Assembly: GCA_902727985.1 (NCBI GenBank)
Contig: CACVAY010000027.1
Location: 1-42,171 of the forward strand
Direction: 5' to 3'
Source: an uncultured Thiotrichaceae bacterium
Lineage (GTDB): Bacteria > Pseudomonadota > Gammaproteobacteria > Thiotrichales > Thiotrichaceae
Length of the DNA: 42,171 nucleotides
The notes under the pieces were generated by a model. It saw only the letters and a program-made list of their open reading frames with translations. It searched no databases and was not told the origin of the DNA. Position numbers and translations under genes: made by a program. Shown one piece after another: positions 9,698 to 18,694 of the stretch. Numbering within the stretch: the stretch's first letter is position 1; each line of letters begins with the position of its first letter.

Positions 9698-10126
9698 ATG
9701 TTCGCTACGTTACTTATTAATATAGTGCTTGTTGCGGCCGTCGTGATGATTCACTTCGAAATGTTGAACCGCTTATCTCGACATTGCCCAGTATTGGCCC
9801 CTATAAAAGCGCGTCATCGAGTGGTTATATCCGTCTTTATTGCCTTGTTTGCCCATGTCATTGAGATCTGGCTATTTGGTCTGGCTTATTATTGGATGAT
9901 TGCTGAGGGAAGCCTTGGCTCTCTGGCTGGAAACTACCACCACAGCATCATGGACTCGGTTTACTATTCCTTTACCAGTTTCACAACCTTAGGTTTTGGC
10001 GACATTGAACCTACGGGAGCCATTCGCTTTGTCACAGGTATGGAGGCACTAACTGGGCTAGTACTGATCACATGGACTGCATCTTTCATTTTTATTGAAA
10101 TGCAACGCTACTGGAAAGATACCTAG
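9698..10126 (+). CDS. Small two-pore-helix type (Ion_trans_2-like) ion channel protein
   Basis: 142 residues. Hydrophobic segments lie at about 3-20, 42-65 and 115-135. Between the last two is a pore-loop region with the filter-like sequence TLGFGD (residues 97-102), preceded by SFTSFTT. This matches potassium-channel filters of the T-x-GFGD class. There is no C-terminal RCK domain, so any gating would be intrinsic or supplied by another protein. The ATG follows an AGG about eight bases upstream. Convergent with the rhodanese gene (17-nt gap). Ion selectivity is inferred from the filter only. Confidence 0.8.
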   Translation: MFATLLINIVLVAAVVMIHFEMLNRLSRHCPVLAPIKARHRVVISVFIALFAHVIEIWLFGLAYYWMIAEGSLGSLAGNYHHSIMDSVYYSFTSFTTLGFGDIEPTGAIRFVTGMEALTGLVLITWTASFIFIEMQRYWKDT

Positions 10127-10143
10127 ATATTTATTTCAGCGAC

Positions 10144-10596
10144 TCAACGTTTTGCAATCGCTCTGCCTTCTGAATACCAATGAGTAATACCTTTTTCGAC
10201 GTTATAAACCGTTGGATATCCTAACTGGGTTTTGATCATGAGTGAGCCAACTTGAGTACGATTACCCGTACGACAAATCAAAGCAACTGGTTTGTCAGTT
10301 GGCGCTACACGTTTGAGTTGAGGGATCAATTCAGGATTGATCGAACCATCTTTCATAAAAAAAGTGACTTTCTTACTGCCGGGAATAACACCTAATGACC
10401 ACTCTTCAGGACGACGAATATCCACCAAGGTTACATTCTTATCCATCAAGACCTGTAGCTCCTGATTATTGATATTCACAATGCCCTTTCCAGATGGAAC
10501 TGCGCTATCCGTGCCTTTGTCTACTGGGGTGGATGTACATGCTGAGATCACTAGAAAGGCCAAAGCCAGTAATCCAGTATTCATTATCTTTTTCAT
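10144..10596 (-). CDS. Rhodanese-domain lipoprotein
   Basis: 150 residues. The N-terminus is a lipoprotein signal with lipobox VISAC (Cys20), so the mature protein should be membrane-anchored on the periplasmic side. A single rhodanese domain spans about residues 40-148, with the conserved DIRRPEEW segment and an active-site loop CRTGNRT (Cys108). Rhodaneses carry sulfane sulfur as a cysteine persulfide; the physiological donor and acceptor are not visible. GAAAGGAT lies just upstream of the ATG. A REP-like repeat (10616-10686) sits immediately 5' of the gene. Confidence 0.9.
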   Translation of the reverse strand: MKKIMNTGLLALAFLVISACTSTPVDKGTDSAVPSGKGIVNINNQELQVLMDKNVTLVDIRRPEEWSLGVIPGSKKVTFFMKDGSINPELIPQLKRVAPTDKPVALICRTGNRTQVGSLMIKTQLGYPTVYNVEKGITHWYSEGRAIAKR

Positions 10597-10615
10597 TTTT
10601 CCATCCTTTCTCTAT

Positions 10616-10686
10616 GGAAGCTCTGATTAAGTCTACTTTCTCTGGAATCGGGACTTTAGTCCCGCTCTTCGTAGTTTATTTTCAAT
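10616..10686 (+). repeat. Dispersed palindromic REP-like repeat, copy 1
   Basis: The core is a perfect 7-2-7 palindrome at 10649-10664 (CGGGACT-TT-AGTCCCG) preceded by GGAAT. It lies inside a longer conserved stretch that begins GGAAGCTCTGATTAAGTCTA and ends GTAGTTTATTTTCAAT. The whole unit recurs inverted at 18038-18106 and in diverged form at 31491-31585. It lies between two minus-strand genes and encodes nothing. Confidence 0.85.
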
Positions 10687-10699
10687 ATGATTCACTCGC

Positions 10700-12568
10700 T
10701 CAGGATTCGAAAACATCTTGACCTTGCGCACATGCAATGACTTTGTCATCTTGTGTCCCTTCAGGAAACTCCTGTGAAACGACCCATACCTGAGAAATTA
10801 TCTCACTAATATTCGGCAATTGTTCTAGCGTTGTTACTGTCCGCTCGTGATCGAAAAATGCAAAAGGTTCATCAAGTATAATGAACTGGTGTTCATTATC
10901 ATTGTTTTTCGCAAGTTCCTCCGACATCGCGATACGTAGTGCCAGCATAATTTGTCGCTGGGTTCCTGAAGAAATTTCATCGAAGTCCATGAAATCATTT
11001 TTCTCCTCCGAGAATACCGCAACATTCAACTGCTCATCAATCTTTACATTCTTGTAATGTTGATTGGTGAAGTACGGCAAAATTCTGGCTGAGGTCTTCG
11101 ACACAGATTGATTAAACTGTTCGGTCAAGTCTTTTGCTGAACGTCTTAACAGCTCGACCCCCGTGGTCTGTACTTTAATATTCATTGAATGCTCTTGCAT
11201 GCTTTGATCGAAGCCATCAAGCGTCCTTTTCAATTGCGCTGCCTCTGCCGTGCGCGCTATTTCCAAATCAATCTCTTGATTAAGTTCGGTGTTTCGATAG
11301 TTGATGTCACGCCCTTGGTCTTTTAATCGAATATGTAAGGCTTTCGCAGATAAAACGACTCTTTCATTTTCGGCTGTGTAGGTTTTGATATCCTCTGATA
11401 ACGTTTCCAGTTTATCTTGGTTACCCTCATCATCACCCAAAAGCATTTTTATACCTTGCCCTCTAGCATCAAGATAAGAGGCACACCGTACAGGCACCAT
11501 GCTTTCTATATCCGCAGTTATTATTCTCTGCCCATCCATCAAATTATCGGCAAAGGCATTGGCTGTTTGCCGGAGTGGCTGGAGCTCTTGATCCTCAATG
11601 CGCCAACTCCACACCATCCCGATAAAAAACAAAATCGCTAATCCGGCACTGAATAACGACATCCATTCTTCACTCCATGTTTTGAAGACCTGATAATCAA
11701 ACCAGGCATCAGGAGAGGTAAGTGCTTCGGTTTCTTCTGGTAAAAAAACCATGACGCCCCATGCCATCAGTGATGCGATGAGCAACGCCAATAAAATATC
11801 ACTAATCACTCTTACAAACCCGTACCTCCCTTTAGCCTTTAAATAGTACGACCTGTTAGTGGCATAAGAATCCGATGCATTTTGTAGATTATTCGCTAAG
11901 CTTCCCCCCGTTTCTTGGGTTGTTTCCAAAGTTTCGCGTGCATCAACCAGCTCTGGCAACCACGTATCATCAATATTGAGCGTTTTCAACTCATGATAGA
12001 TTTCTTCATATTTGGGACGCAAGTCTAATAGCGCCTGATTATCTCTTTCATTATCGCGAAGAAAACCATTACTAACACGCGAATATTCGCTGATCCCCAC
12101 CATATCCTTGATACTTTCACTATCTGGATTCGGTGTTGATAGCTCACGCTGTACTAAATAGAAAGAATCAGAAAACGTGGGATAGCCATATCCAAGGATT
12201 TCTTTCAACTTCTCTTCAGCTTCTTTGGGCGTATCTGCAATCATATCCGCCTTATTCTCATTGAATAATTGCGCATCAACCGAACCATTTTCATTGATAA
12301 TCCGAATGAGCTGATAGGTGTCTTGATCTTTGGTAAAGGTCAACATCACAGAAGCACTTTTAGCTCCCCAATGAATCAATTTACCCGCATTATCCTCATC
12401 AGTCAGATAAGTTCTGCCGAACAACGCAAAACTTAAGGCATCGGCAATACTCGTTTTACCCGATTCATTCGAACCACTCACCGTGATTAACCCCCTTTCC
12501 GGGATATCACGCAATTCAAGTTTTTTATATTTACGGAAGTTCTCAGCAGTAAGCGCATTGATAATCAT
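10700..12568 (-). CDS. Membrane-anchored SMC/RecF/YhaN-like ATPase
   Basis: 622 residues with the two halves of an ABC-type SMC/Rad50 ATPase. The N-terminal half has Walker A GSNESGKT (residues 32-39). The C-terminal half has a signature-like SSGTQRQ (about 530) and Walker B FIILDEPFAFFD (about 566-578). The middle, which in Rad50 is a long coiled coil, is short and contains two strong membrane helices (about 247-272 and 296-320) flanked by coiled coil. Bacillus YhaN has a comparable idea. The ATG overlaps the stop of the upstream 65-aa gene (ATGA, 12565-12568), so translation is coupled. No Mre11/SbcD-type nuclease gene is adjacent. A DNA- or membrane-linked role is plausible, but the substrate is unknown. 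Confidence 0.85.
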   Translation of the reverse strand: MIINALTAENFRKYKKLELRDIPERGLITVSGSNESGKTSIADALSFALFGRTYLTDEDNAGKLIHWGAKSASVMLTFTKDQDTYQLIRIINENGSVDAQLFNENKADMIADTPKEAEEKLKEILGYGYPTFSDSFYLVQRELSTPNPDSESIKDMVGISEYSRVSNGFLRDNERDNQALLDLRPKYEEIYHELKTLNIDDTWLPELVDARETLETTQETGGSLANNLQNASDSYATNRSYYLKAKGRYGFVRVISDILLALLIASLMAWGVMVFLPEETEALTSPDAWFDYQVFKTWSEEWMSLFSAGLAILFFIGMVWSWRIEDQELQPLRQTANAFADNLMDGQRIITADIESMVPVRCASYLDARGQGIKMLLGDDEGNQDKLETLSEDIKTYTAENERVVLSAKALHIRLKDQGRDINYRNTELNQEIDLEIARTAEAAQLKRTLDGFDQSMQEHSMNIKVQTTGVELLRRSAKDLTEQFNQSVSKTSARILPYFTNQHYKNVKIDEQLNVAVFSEEKNDFMDFDEISSGTQRQIMLALRIAMSEELAKNNDNEHQFIILDEPFAFFDHERTVTTLEQLPNISEIISQVWVVSQEFPEGTQDDKVIACAQGQDVFES

Positions 12569-12762
12569 GCTTTACTCTCCTTCCCTTTCGATTCAAACTG
12601 CTCGATGATACGCCTAACTGCCGCCTCATAAACCTCTGGTTCAAGAACCCCCAGCTTCTCAAGATCCTGAATATCTTCTTTGCAAAATACTGCAAACCTT
12701 CTCGCTACATTGGTTGACAGTGTATCTTCATCGAGCCATTTCAAATTATTCGTAGATGCCAT
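12565..12762 (-). CDS. Small 65-aa protein coupled to the SMC-like ATPase
   Basis: 65 residues, charged, predicted mostly helical, with one Cys (residue 27) and a Lys/Glu-rich C-terminus. I recognise no family. Its stop codon overlaps the ATPase start by four bases, which argues that it is a real gene and that the two products work in fixed ratio. The ATG at 12760-12762 is preceded by only a weak AGG. The operon promoter should lie in the 116-bp gap shared with the divergent thioredoxin-like gene. Confidence 0.7.
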   Translation of the reverse strand: MASTNNLKWLDEDTLSTNVARRFAVFCKEDIQDLEKLGVLEPEVYEAAVRRIIEQFESKGKESKA

Positions 12763-12878
12763 CCGAGAGCCTATTGGTATTTGATTCTATTAAGTTGACG
12801 CAGTATAAATTAGAATGCAGCAACACCCAAAGAAACATCTGAAAAATCAACATTTCATTCGTAACAAGGCCTCTTACT

Positions 12879-13223
12879 ATGCCGATTATCCTGAAAATTG
12901 ACGAGTTCATCTTCCATCATAATTTGCAGGACACAACAGGGCCCGCGCTCGTCTTTTTTACAGGTATACATTGCGGAAGCTGCCACCATCTCCGCCGAGT
13001 ATTAGAAAAGATGCTGGAAGAGCATTTAGACATCACGGTATTTGAAGTTGATGCGGGCATTTCACCCAGTTTAGTTAATGAATATGCGATTTTTCATTTA
13101 CCAAGCATGTTGCTTTTCAACAATGGAAATTTTCACTGCTACCTACATAGTGAGCCACTGCCCCAGAAAATTTATGCGGCCATTCAAGCTGCTCTGCAAC
13201 ACCCTCCAGAAGAAGAGCCATAG
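12879..13223 (+). CDS. Thioredoxin-family protein (CGSC active site)
   Basis: 114 residues with a thioredoxin fold pattern: strand (ALVFFTG), active-site CGSC (about residues 32-35) at the head of a helix, then the cis-Pro segment HLPSMLLF. There is no signal peptide, so it should be cytoplasmic. It resembles the thioredoxin-like product at 39546-39869 in length and layout (CGVC there), so the two look like paralogs. It is divergent from the SMC-like ATPase operon. A small inverted repeat (13214-13219 and 13228-13233) spans the stop codon but lacks a T-run. Redox partner unknown. Confidence 0.85.
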   Translation: MPIILKIDEFIFHHNLQDTTGPALVFFTGIHCGSCHHLRRVLEKMLEEHLDITVFEVDAGISPSLVNEYAIFHLPSMLLFNNGNFHCYLHSEPLPQKIYAAIQAALQHPPEEEP

Positions 13224-13441
13224 ATGCGGCTCTACAATGTGTAAGTCCTATATTTATTTAAAATAGTTTAAAAACAATGGATTTGAGTTATACAAAAACA
13301 AATTTGAACTATACACTTCGACCTTAAGGAATCTCTAGGGCACATAAGCAGTCACTATATGCAACAACTTAACAGAATCCCCCCAATATAAGTGCTTTAT
13401 CAATCTGCTACATAACTTATAACAACCATCACGGAAAGATA

Positions 13442-14308
13442 ATGGAGCCATTAACAATTTTGCAGCAGCAACTGATTGATATAGCACGCGCAGGTGTTGC
13501 CATATTGCCACAGCTATTGATTGCAACAATTATAATCGCCACTACGTACCTGCTTAACTTAATGCTTCGCTCGACGATTAGACGGCTTCTCAAAAAATCT
13601 CGTATGCGCCCAAGCTTAAAAAACTTGCTGGAGCTCCTAACAACACTGGGTATTTGGACTTTAGGCATTATGATTGCCGCAATCATTGCTTTTCCTAACC
13701 TAACGCCCACTAAAATTCTTGCTGGACTTGGCATTGGCTCTGTTGCCATCGGTTTTGCATTTAAAGATATTTTCGAAAACTTTTTGGCAGGCATTATTAT
13801 CCTTCTTAGGAGAGAAATGCGGATGGGAGATTTCATCGAGTGTGAGGGCATGGAAGGCAATGTTGAAAATATTCTTGTCCGTGAAACCCATATTCGCCAA
13901 ACAGACGGCCAACTAGCCATCATTCCCAATAGCTTACTGTTTAAAAATCCGGTGACGATTCGCACTGATCTCGATGAACGCCGCACCACTATTATATGCG
14001 GAATTGCTTACCGCGAAGATATCGACCAAGCTAGAGAAGTCATTACCAAGGCCATTCAATCCTGTCCAACTGTCAGGAAAGATAGTCGACCCATCCAAGT
14101 CTTTGCACAGGAATTCGCAGATTCTTCGATTAACTTTGAAGTCACTTGGTGGACTGGCTCGAAACCTGTCGACATCAGAGGTTCACGTGACGAGGTCATT
14201 ACGGCGATAAAAAGCGCGCTAGATAATGCTGATATTGAAATACCATTCCCTTATCGCACACTTACATTCGCGGAACCCGTAAAAGTTGTTCGCAAAGACG
14301 CTAGCTAA
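13442..14308 (+). CDS. Small-conductance mechanosensitive channel, MscS family
   Basis: 288 residues. N-terminal membrane helices lie at about 20-45 and 65-90. The pore-lining helix (about 95-125) carries the Gly/Ala pattern GLGIGSVAIGFAFKDI and continues into the MscS beta domain (RMGDFIE...; IPNS near 160) and the alpha/beta C-terminal domain. Length matches the short MscS class (E. coli MscS is 286). Such channels open on membrane tension and release solutes on hypo-osmotic shock. GGAAAG lies a few bases before the ATG. It starts a plus-strand run with the CPA1 antiporter (33-nt gap) and the SLC13 transporter. Confidence 0.93.
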   Translation: MEPLTILQQQLIDIARAGVAILPQLLIATIIIATTYLLNLMLRSTIRRLLKKSRMRPSLKNLLELLTTLGIWTLGIMIAAIIAFPNLTPTKILAGLGIGSVAIGFAFKDIFENFLAGIIILLRREMRMGDFIECEGMEGNVENILVRETHIRQTDGQLAIIPNSLLFKNPVTIRTDLDERRTTIICGIAYREDIDQAREVITKAIQSCPTVRKDSRPIQVFAQEFADSSINFEVTWWTGSKPVDIRGSRDEVITAIKSALDNADIEIPFPYRTLTFAEPVKVVRKDAS

Positions 14309-14341
14309 GTCTCCTTTCATTCCGAAATAAGGACGTTTCAA

Positions 14342-16141
14342 ATGCACCATCATTACGCTGAAATATTGGCCTCCATTCTCGTTGCTGGCGTCATTTTACA
14401 ATGGGTTGGTTGGCGCTTACGCATTCCAGGCTTAATTCTGCTTATTCTTGCAGGGTTTATTATGGGGCCAGCCACTGGCTGGTTGGATCCCTCGAAAGAC
14501 TTTGGCGACATGCTACAACCCATGATCTCACTGAGCGTCGCCGTTATTCTGTTTGAAGGCGGACTAAATCTTCAATGGCATGAGTTTCGTAAAAATAGCC
14601 GAATCATTTACCGCCTAGTCAGCTTGAATGTCATTATCAGTTTTATGCTGGCTAGTTTAACCGCACATTATCTAGTCGGTATGGATTGGCCAGTAGCACT
14701 AGTGCTGGGTTCCATTATTATTGTCACAGGGCCAACAGTGATCATGCCACTTTTGAAACAGGCTAACCTCAAAAACCAACCCGCTGCGCTACTTCGCTGG
14801 GAAGGTATTGTCAATGACCCAATCGGTGCCCTGCTGGTCGTATTGATCTATGGTTATTATGTTTATGCGGAAAGCAATTCACTTATTACAGATGTATTGG
14901 GTGGTCTTGGCCTGAGCTTGTTGGTGTCTCTCTTATTGGGCGTGGGGAGTGGTGTACTTTTAGCAAAAGCATTCAAGCGCGGGATGGTGCCAGAGTACCT
15001 CAAGTCGCCGCTTATTCTGGCAACTGTATTGCTCGTATACACCCTCACAAATCGAGTACAGGGTGAGGCTGGCCTATTAGCAACCACTATTCTCGGTATC
15101 ACGCTCGCTAATCAAAAACTGGATACATTACATGAGTTAAAACGTTTCAAAGAATATGTCACCATTTTACTGGTTTCCTCTACCTTTATTGTGCTCACAG
15201 CAGATATTGACCCCGCTATTTTACTAAAACTTGGCTGGGAGGGTTGGACCCTCATCGCTTTGCTCATATTCGTAATTCGTCCCTTATCGATCTATTTTTC
15301 CACCATAGCGACTGGCATCAAATGGCAAGAACGATTGCTTCTGGCCTGGATAGCACCACGAGGCATTGTTGCCGCAGCGGTTGCCGGACTATTTGGCGCA
15401 CAGCTTGTAACAAAAGGCTATGCAGGGGCAGAACTTTTACTTCCCATCATTTTTGCACTGATTCTTTTGACCGTACTATTGCATGGTTTGAGTATTGGCT
15501 GGATTGCCCGCCGATTGGGGCTAGCATCTGATAAACCAGAAGGAATTATCCTCATTGGAGCATCCCCCTGGAGCATAGAATTAGCCACAACCTTACAAAA
15601 GTATGATATTCCGGTTCTCTTAAATGATACGTCGTGGAAGCGCTTACTTCCTGCGCGTATGCAAAATATTCCAACCCACTATGGCGAAATTCTCTCAGAA
15701 CGCACCGAGGAAGTGTTAGAGCTTGCACATATCACTAAATTAGTCGCACTAACGCCAAACGAAGCCTATAACACACTTGTATGTTCTCGTTTTGCTCCGG
15801 AACTTGGCCATAACAATGTGCGTGAGATTGGTTGGCAACGCGAAAAAGATTCCATTGAACCTACCGTTTCTAAAATCCCTAGCCAAGCTATACGGGGTTA
15901 TTCGGCTTTTGGTGACAAACTTTTCTATGATGACTTTACTCAGCTTTACTCTGAAGGATGGCGCTTTCAGAGTACACGTTTAAGCGAAAAGTTTTCCATG
16001 CCAGAATTACTTGAACAAAAACCTTCCGAGTTAAAAGTTATTGGCTTTATTGATCAAGCCAAGAAAGTCTGGTTTTATCCATATAGAGACGACAGGCAGC
16101 CAGAAGATGATTGTGTTGTTATTACGTTTGTGCGTGAATAA
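14342..16141 (+). CDS. CPA1-type Na+(K+)/H+ antiporter (NhaP-like) with C-terminal RCK-like domain
   Basis: 599 residues. About 12-13 membrane helices fill residues 5-395, including the CPA1 hallmark GIVNDPIGA with Asn158-Asp159 and the earlier FEGGLNL. From about 398 a soluble Rossmann-like RCK/TrkA-N-type domain begins (GIILIGASPWSIELA), followed by a C-terminal extension of about 100 residues. RCK-like domains usually sense nucleotides or ions. AAGGA precedes the ATG. The gene lies 33 nt after mscS and 77 nt before an SLC13 transporter, which suggests a shared response to salt or pH. Confidence 0.9.
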   Translation: MHHHYAEILASILVAGVILQWVGWRLRIPGLILLILAGFIMGPATGWLDPSKDFGDMLQPMISLSVAVILFEGGLNLQWHEFRKNSRIIYRLVSLNVIISFMLASLTAHYLVGMDWPVALVLGSIIIVTGPTVIMPLLKQANLKNQPAALLRWEGIVNDPIGALLVVLIYGYYVYAESNSLITDVLGGLGLSLLVSLLLGVGSGVLLAKAFKRGMVPEYLKSPLILATVLLVYTLTNRVQGEAGLLATTILGITLANQKLDTLHELKRFKEYVTILLVSSTFIVLTADIDPAILLKLGWEGWTLIALLIFVIRPLSIYFSTIATGIKWQERLLLAWIAPRGIVAAAVAGLFGAQLVTKGYAGAELLLPIIFALILLTVLLHGLSIGWIARRLGLASDKPEGIILIGASPWSIELATTLQKYDIPVLLNDTSWKRLLPARMQNIPTHYGEILSERTEEVLELAHITKLVALTPNEAYNTLVCSRFAPELGHNNVREIGWQREKDSIEPTVSKIPSQAIRGYSAFGDKLFYDDFTQLYSEGWRFQSTRLSEKFSMPELLEQKPSELKVIGFIDQAKKVWFYPYRDDRQPEDDCVVITFVRE

Positions 16142-16218
16142 GTGATTGCCTATGCTCACAAAATGAGGGGTGAGAGTGGCAATCGAGATTAAGATAAAAA
16201 ACATGAAGAGGGCTAAAC

Positions 16219-18018
16219 ATGCCAGAAATAATAATCGTATCAACCATTTTACTGGTAACCATTGTCTTGTTTGCCTGGGGGCGTTTTGCACCAGAAGGGG
16301 TCGCGCTATCTGCAGCACTGGCACTATTTTTAACTGACTTAATTGATCATCAGGAATTGCTTAAAGGCTTTGCTAACCCCGCCATTGTAACAATTGCAGG
16401 ATTACTCATACTGGGCAATGCATTAGAGCGAGCCGGCATTATCCGACATATCGCTGATTTTCTGCAAAAACTGGCAGGTAAAGGGGAAACTCGCCTGTTG
16501 CTAACGAGCACCATTGCCCCAGGATTGTTATCGGGCATTATCAATATTGTCGCAGCAGTGTCGGTATTTATTCCGGCTTTACTTCGTATCGCCCTGAAAA
16601 CCAATATACAACCCGCCCGACTATTATTGCCAATGGCCTATGTGGCCATGGCCGGCGCATCACTTACTCTCATTGGTGCATCCCATAATTTGGTCGTGAA
16701 TGACATCCTGCAAGAAAAAACAGGTGAATCACTGGGATTTTTTTCTTTCACCTTACTCGGCCTTGCTCTGGTTACAATAGCTGTGATCTATAGCCTATTA
16801 ACAGCGCGCTGGCTATTAGGCAAAAAAGAGGATTCAAGCATTCAGGAAAGTCAAACCCGCGCACTCATCAAGCTTTACGCATTGCATGAACGCATTTGGG
16901 AATTAACCGTAAAAGAAGGAATCAAGAAGCCTATCAATTTTACTCGAGAAAATGGTTTAGCGATGGTAGCCCTGATTCGAAAAGAGGGAAATCGACCACA
17001 CATATCGGGAGAAATGGAATTTAATGAGGGTGATACCCTTCTGGTTAGCGGTCGTTGTGAACGAGCCAAAAAATTAACCGACCGCTTTGCCGCCCTTGAG
17101 CTTGTTGGTTCACCTTCCTATCGAGATGATTTCTCCGCAGGAGACTCTGAACTTATAGAGGTCTTGGTTCCACCTCATTCAGCGGCCGCTGGCAAGACAG
17201 CTCAGGAATTAGAATTACTCGAAAAGCATCACCTACATCTCATCGGTTTGTGGCGTAATGAAAAACCAATCCGCACTGATATTGACACCCTAAAGCTCCA
17301 AGCTGGTGATGCACTGCTGTTATACGGGCAAAAACGTTATACCCGACAATTCAACGTTTCACCCGATTTTTTGTGGTTAAAGCAACCTAGTAAAACCAGC
17401 GTTACCAAGGCCGCCAAAAAACGAGCAATGTGGATTGCTCTCATCTTCGCTAGCGTCATTGGCGTCGCAGCACTTAATCTACTTCCGGTAAGTATTGCCG
17501 CACTTGGGGGAGCAATACTCGTAGTGGCGATTGGCGCATTAAGTGTCAAACAAGCCTATGCTGCCATCCAGTGGGACACATTAATATTGATTGGAGCTAT
17601 GTTAGCGTTCGGACCAGCATTGACAAACAGTGGCGCATCCAGCTGGTTCGCTGAACTGATCAGCGATCAAATGCAGGCTTATGGTCCGTATGCGATTCTT
17701 TCAGCTATCGCAATAACGACGTTTTTACTAACACAAGCCCTTCACAATGCCGCAGCAGCAATCATCATGACACCCGTTGCACTTCAGGTCGCCAGTCAAA
17801 TGGGCTATCAGCCACAAGCTTTCGCAGTCGTGGTGTTACTCTCTGCAAGTCTCAGTTTATTACTCCCGGTAGGACATCCAGCGCCACTACTGGTACAACG
17901 TCCGGGAAGCTATTCAACCAAAGATTATATGCGTTTTGGCATAGGTCTGGGTATATTGAGCCTTCCAGCAATTATCGGTCTAACACCACTGCTTTTTCCA
18001 TTGACAAGCACTGGATAA
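16219..18018 (+). CDS. SLC13/DASS-type anion transporter with two TrkA-C domains
   Basis: 599 residues. Two transmembrane halves (about 1-200 and 400-595) flank a soluble middle with two RCK_C/TrkA-C-like beta domains (about 215-290 and 300-385; GDTLLVSG and GDALLLYG mark equivalent strands). The hairpin motifs GASHNLVVND in half one and QALHNAAAAIIMTP in half two correspond to DASS substrate/sodium sites. The family moves sulfate or di/tricarboxylates; the substrate cannot be read from sequence. AGAGGG lies eight bases before the ATG. A REP-like repeat follows the stop directly. Confidence 0.88.
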   Translation: MPEIIIVSTILLVTIVLFAWGRFAPEGVALSAALALFLTDLIDHQELLKGFANPAIVTIAGLLILGNALERAGIIRHIADFLQKLAGKGETRLLLTSTIAPGLLSGIINIVAAVSVFIPALLRIALKTNIQPARLLLPMAYVAMAGASLTLIGASHNLVVNDILQEKTGESLGFFSFTLLGLALVTIAVIYSLLTARWLLGKKEDSSIQESQTRALIKLYALHERIWELTVKEGIKKPINFTRENGLAMVALIRKEGNRPHISGEMEFNEGDTLLVSGRCERAKKLTDRFAALELVGSPSYRDDFSAGDSELIEVLVPPHSAAAGKTAQELELLEKHHLHLIGLWRNEKPIRTDIDTLKLQAGDALLLYGQKRYTRQFNVSPDFLWLKQPSKTSVTKAAKKRAMWIALIFASVIGVAALNLLPVSIAALGGAILVVAIGALSVKQAYAAIQWDTLILIGAMLAFGPALTNSGASSWFAELISDQMQAYGPYAILSAIAITTFLLTQALHNAAAAIIMTPVALQVASQMGYQPQAFAVVVLLSASLSLLLPVGHPAPLLVQRPGSYSTKDYMRFGIGLGILSLPAIIGLTPLLFPLTSTG

Positions 18019-18037
18019 ATCATAAGAAACCTGCTTA

Positions 18038-18106
18038 ATTGAAAATAAACTACGAAGGGCGGGACTAAAGTCCCGATTCCAAAAAATAGACTTAATCAGA
18101 GCTTCC
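18038..18106 (-). repeat. Dispersed palindromic REP-like repeat, copy 2
   Basis: Inverted relative to copy 1 and nearly identical to it from end to end: the shared sequence runs from ATTGAAAATAAACTAC through the palindrome CGGGACTAAAGTCCCG to AGACTTAATCAGAGCTTCC. It differs mainly in the short A-rich spacer beside the palindrome. It begins 20 bases after the SLC13 gene and could also act as an mRNA-end structure. Confidence 0.85.
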
Positions 18107-18694
18107 TCAATATTACAGCCTTTGATTTTTTAACAAGCTGTTGAGTTGCGTTGGCTACATGGAAGCATATGATGATGATCATCTTCATCAATACTATAAA
18201 TTTGGCAACTCTTAGCTAAAAACCACTCAAAAAAACCTCAAGATTAACGTTTAGATATTTTTCACCGAAATAAAAGGTGAAAAGATTCAAAATAATTTAC
18301 TTAAAGTATTTTAAAAATAACAATAAACAATGTGACTTTTATAAATATCAGACTATTATATAAGAGAAATATTTAACAACAGATCAATTTTGTAAATAAA
18401 TAACCGCATGGATATTAAATGAAAAAATTAAAGCATTACGAAAAAATTATTCGCAAATGCCTTTCAATAAGAAATTTTACCTCAAAGGTAGCAAGCGTAA
18501 TTCCTAATTAATTATTATTGAAAATTTTCATCCTAAGCAACCACAACACTTATAATTATTTTTCATTAACAAGACAATAAATATCTGGAAAATAGAAAAA
18601 CAATTAACTCATAGATATCGCATAAAGATATTCACCCCTTATTAGATAATTCTAAACAATTAAACAATCATTTTTACTAACATATGGAGATTAC
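18107..18694. other. AT-rich intergenic region (about 590 bp)
   Basis: No convincing gene. Base composition is distinctly AT-rich with many short A and T runs. I see a perfect 8-bp inverted repeat at 18259-18266 and 18276-18283 (TTTTCACC/GGTGAAAA, 9-base loop) and a small near-palindrome of GATGATGATC type around 18170-18191. The 3' part must contain the promoter of the csbD-like gene. No sigma-70 consensus stood out, and CsbD-type genes are often under stress sigma factors. Confidence 0.4.

Noticed and set aside
10700-12762. Rad50/SbcC-type nuclease complex
   Set aside because: No Mre11/SbcD-like nuclease gene is adjacent, and the coiled coil is short with two membrane helices, so a standard Rad50 call would mislead.
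13214-13233. AGAGCC/GGCTCT inverted repeat spanning the thioredoxin-like stop codon
   Set aside because: Only six base pairs and no T-run follows; too weak to call a terminator.
13429-13989. 186-aa minus-strand frame
   Set aside because: Antisense to the MscS gene; its Ile/Ser/Arg-rich content reflects the complement of membrane codons.
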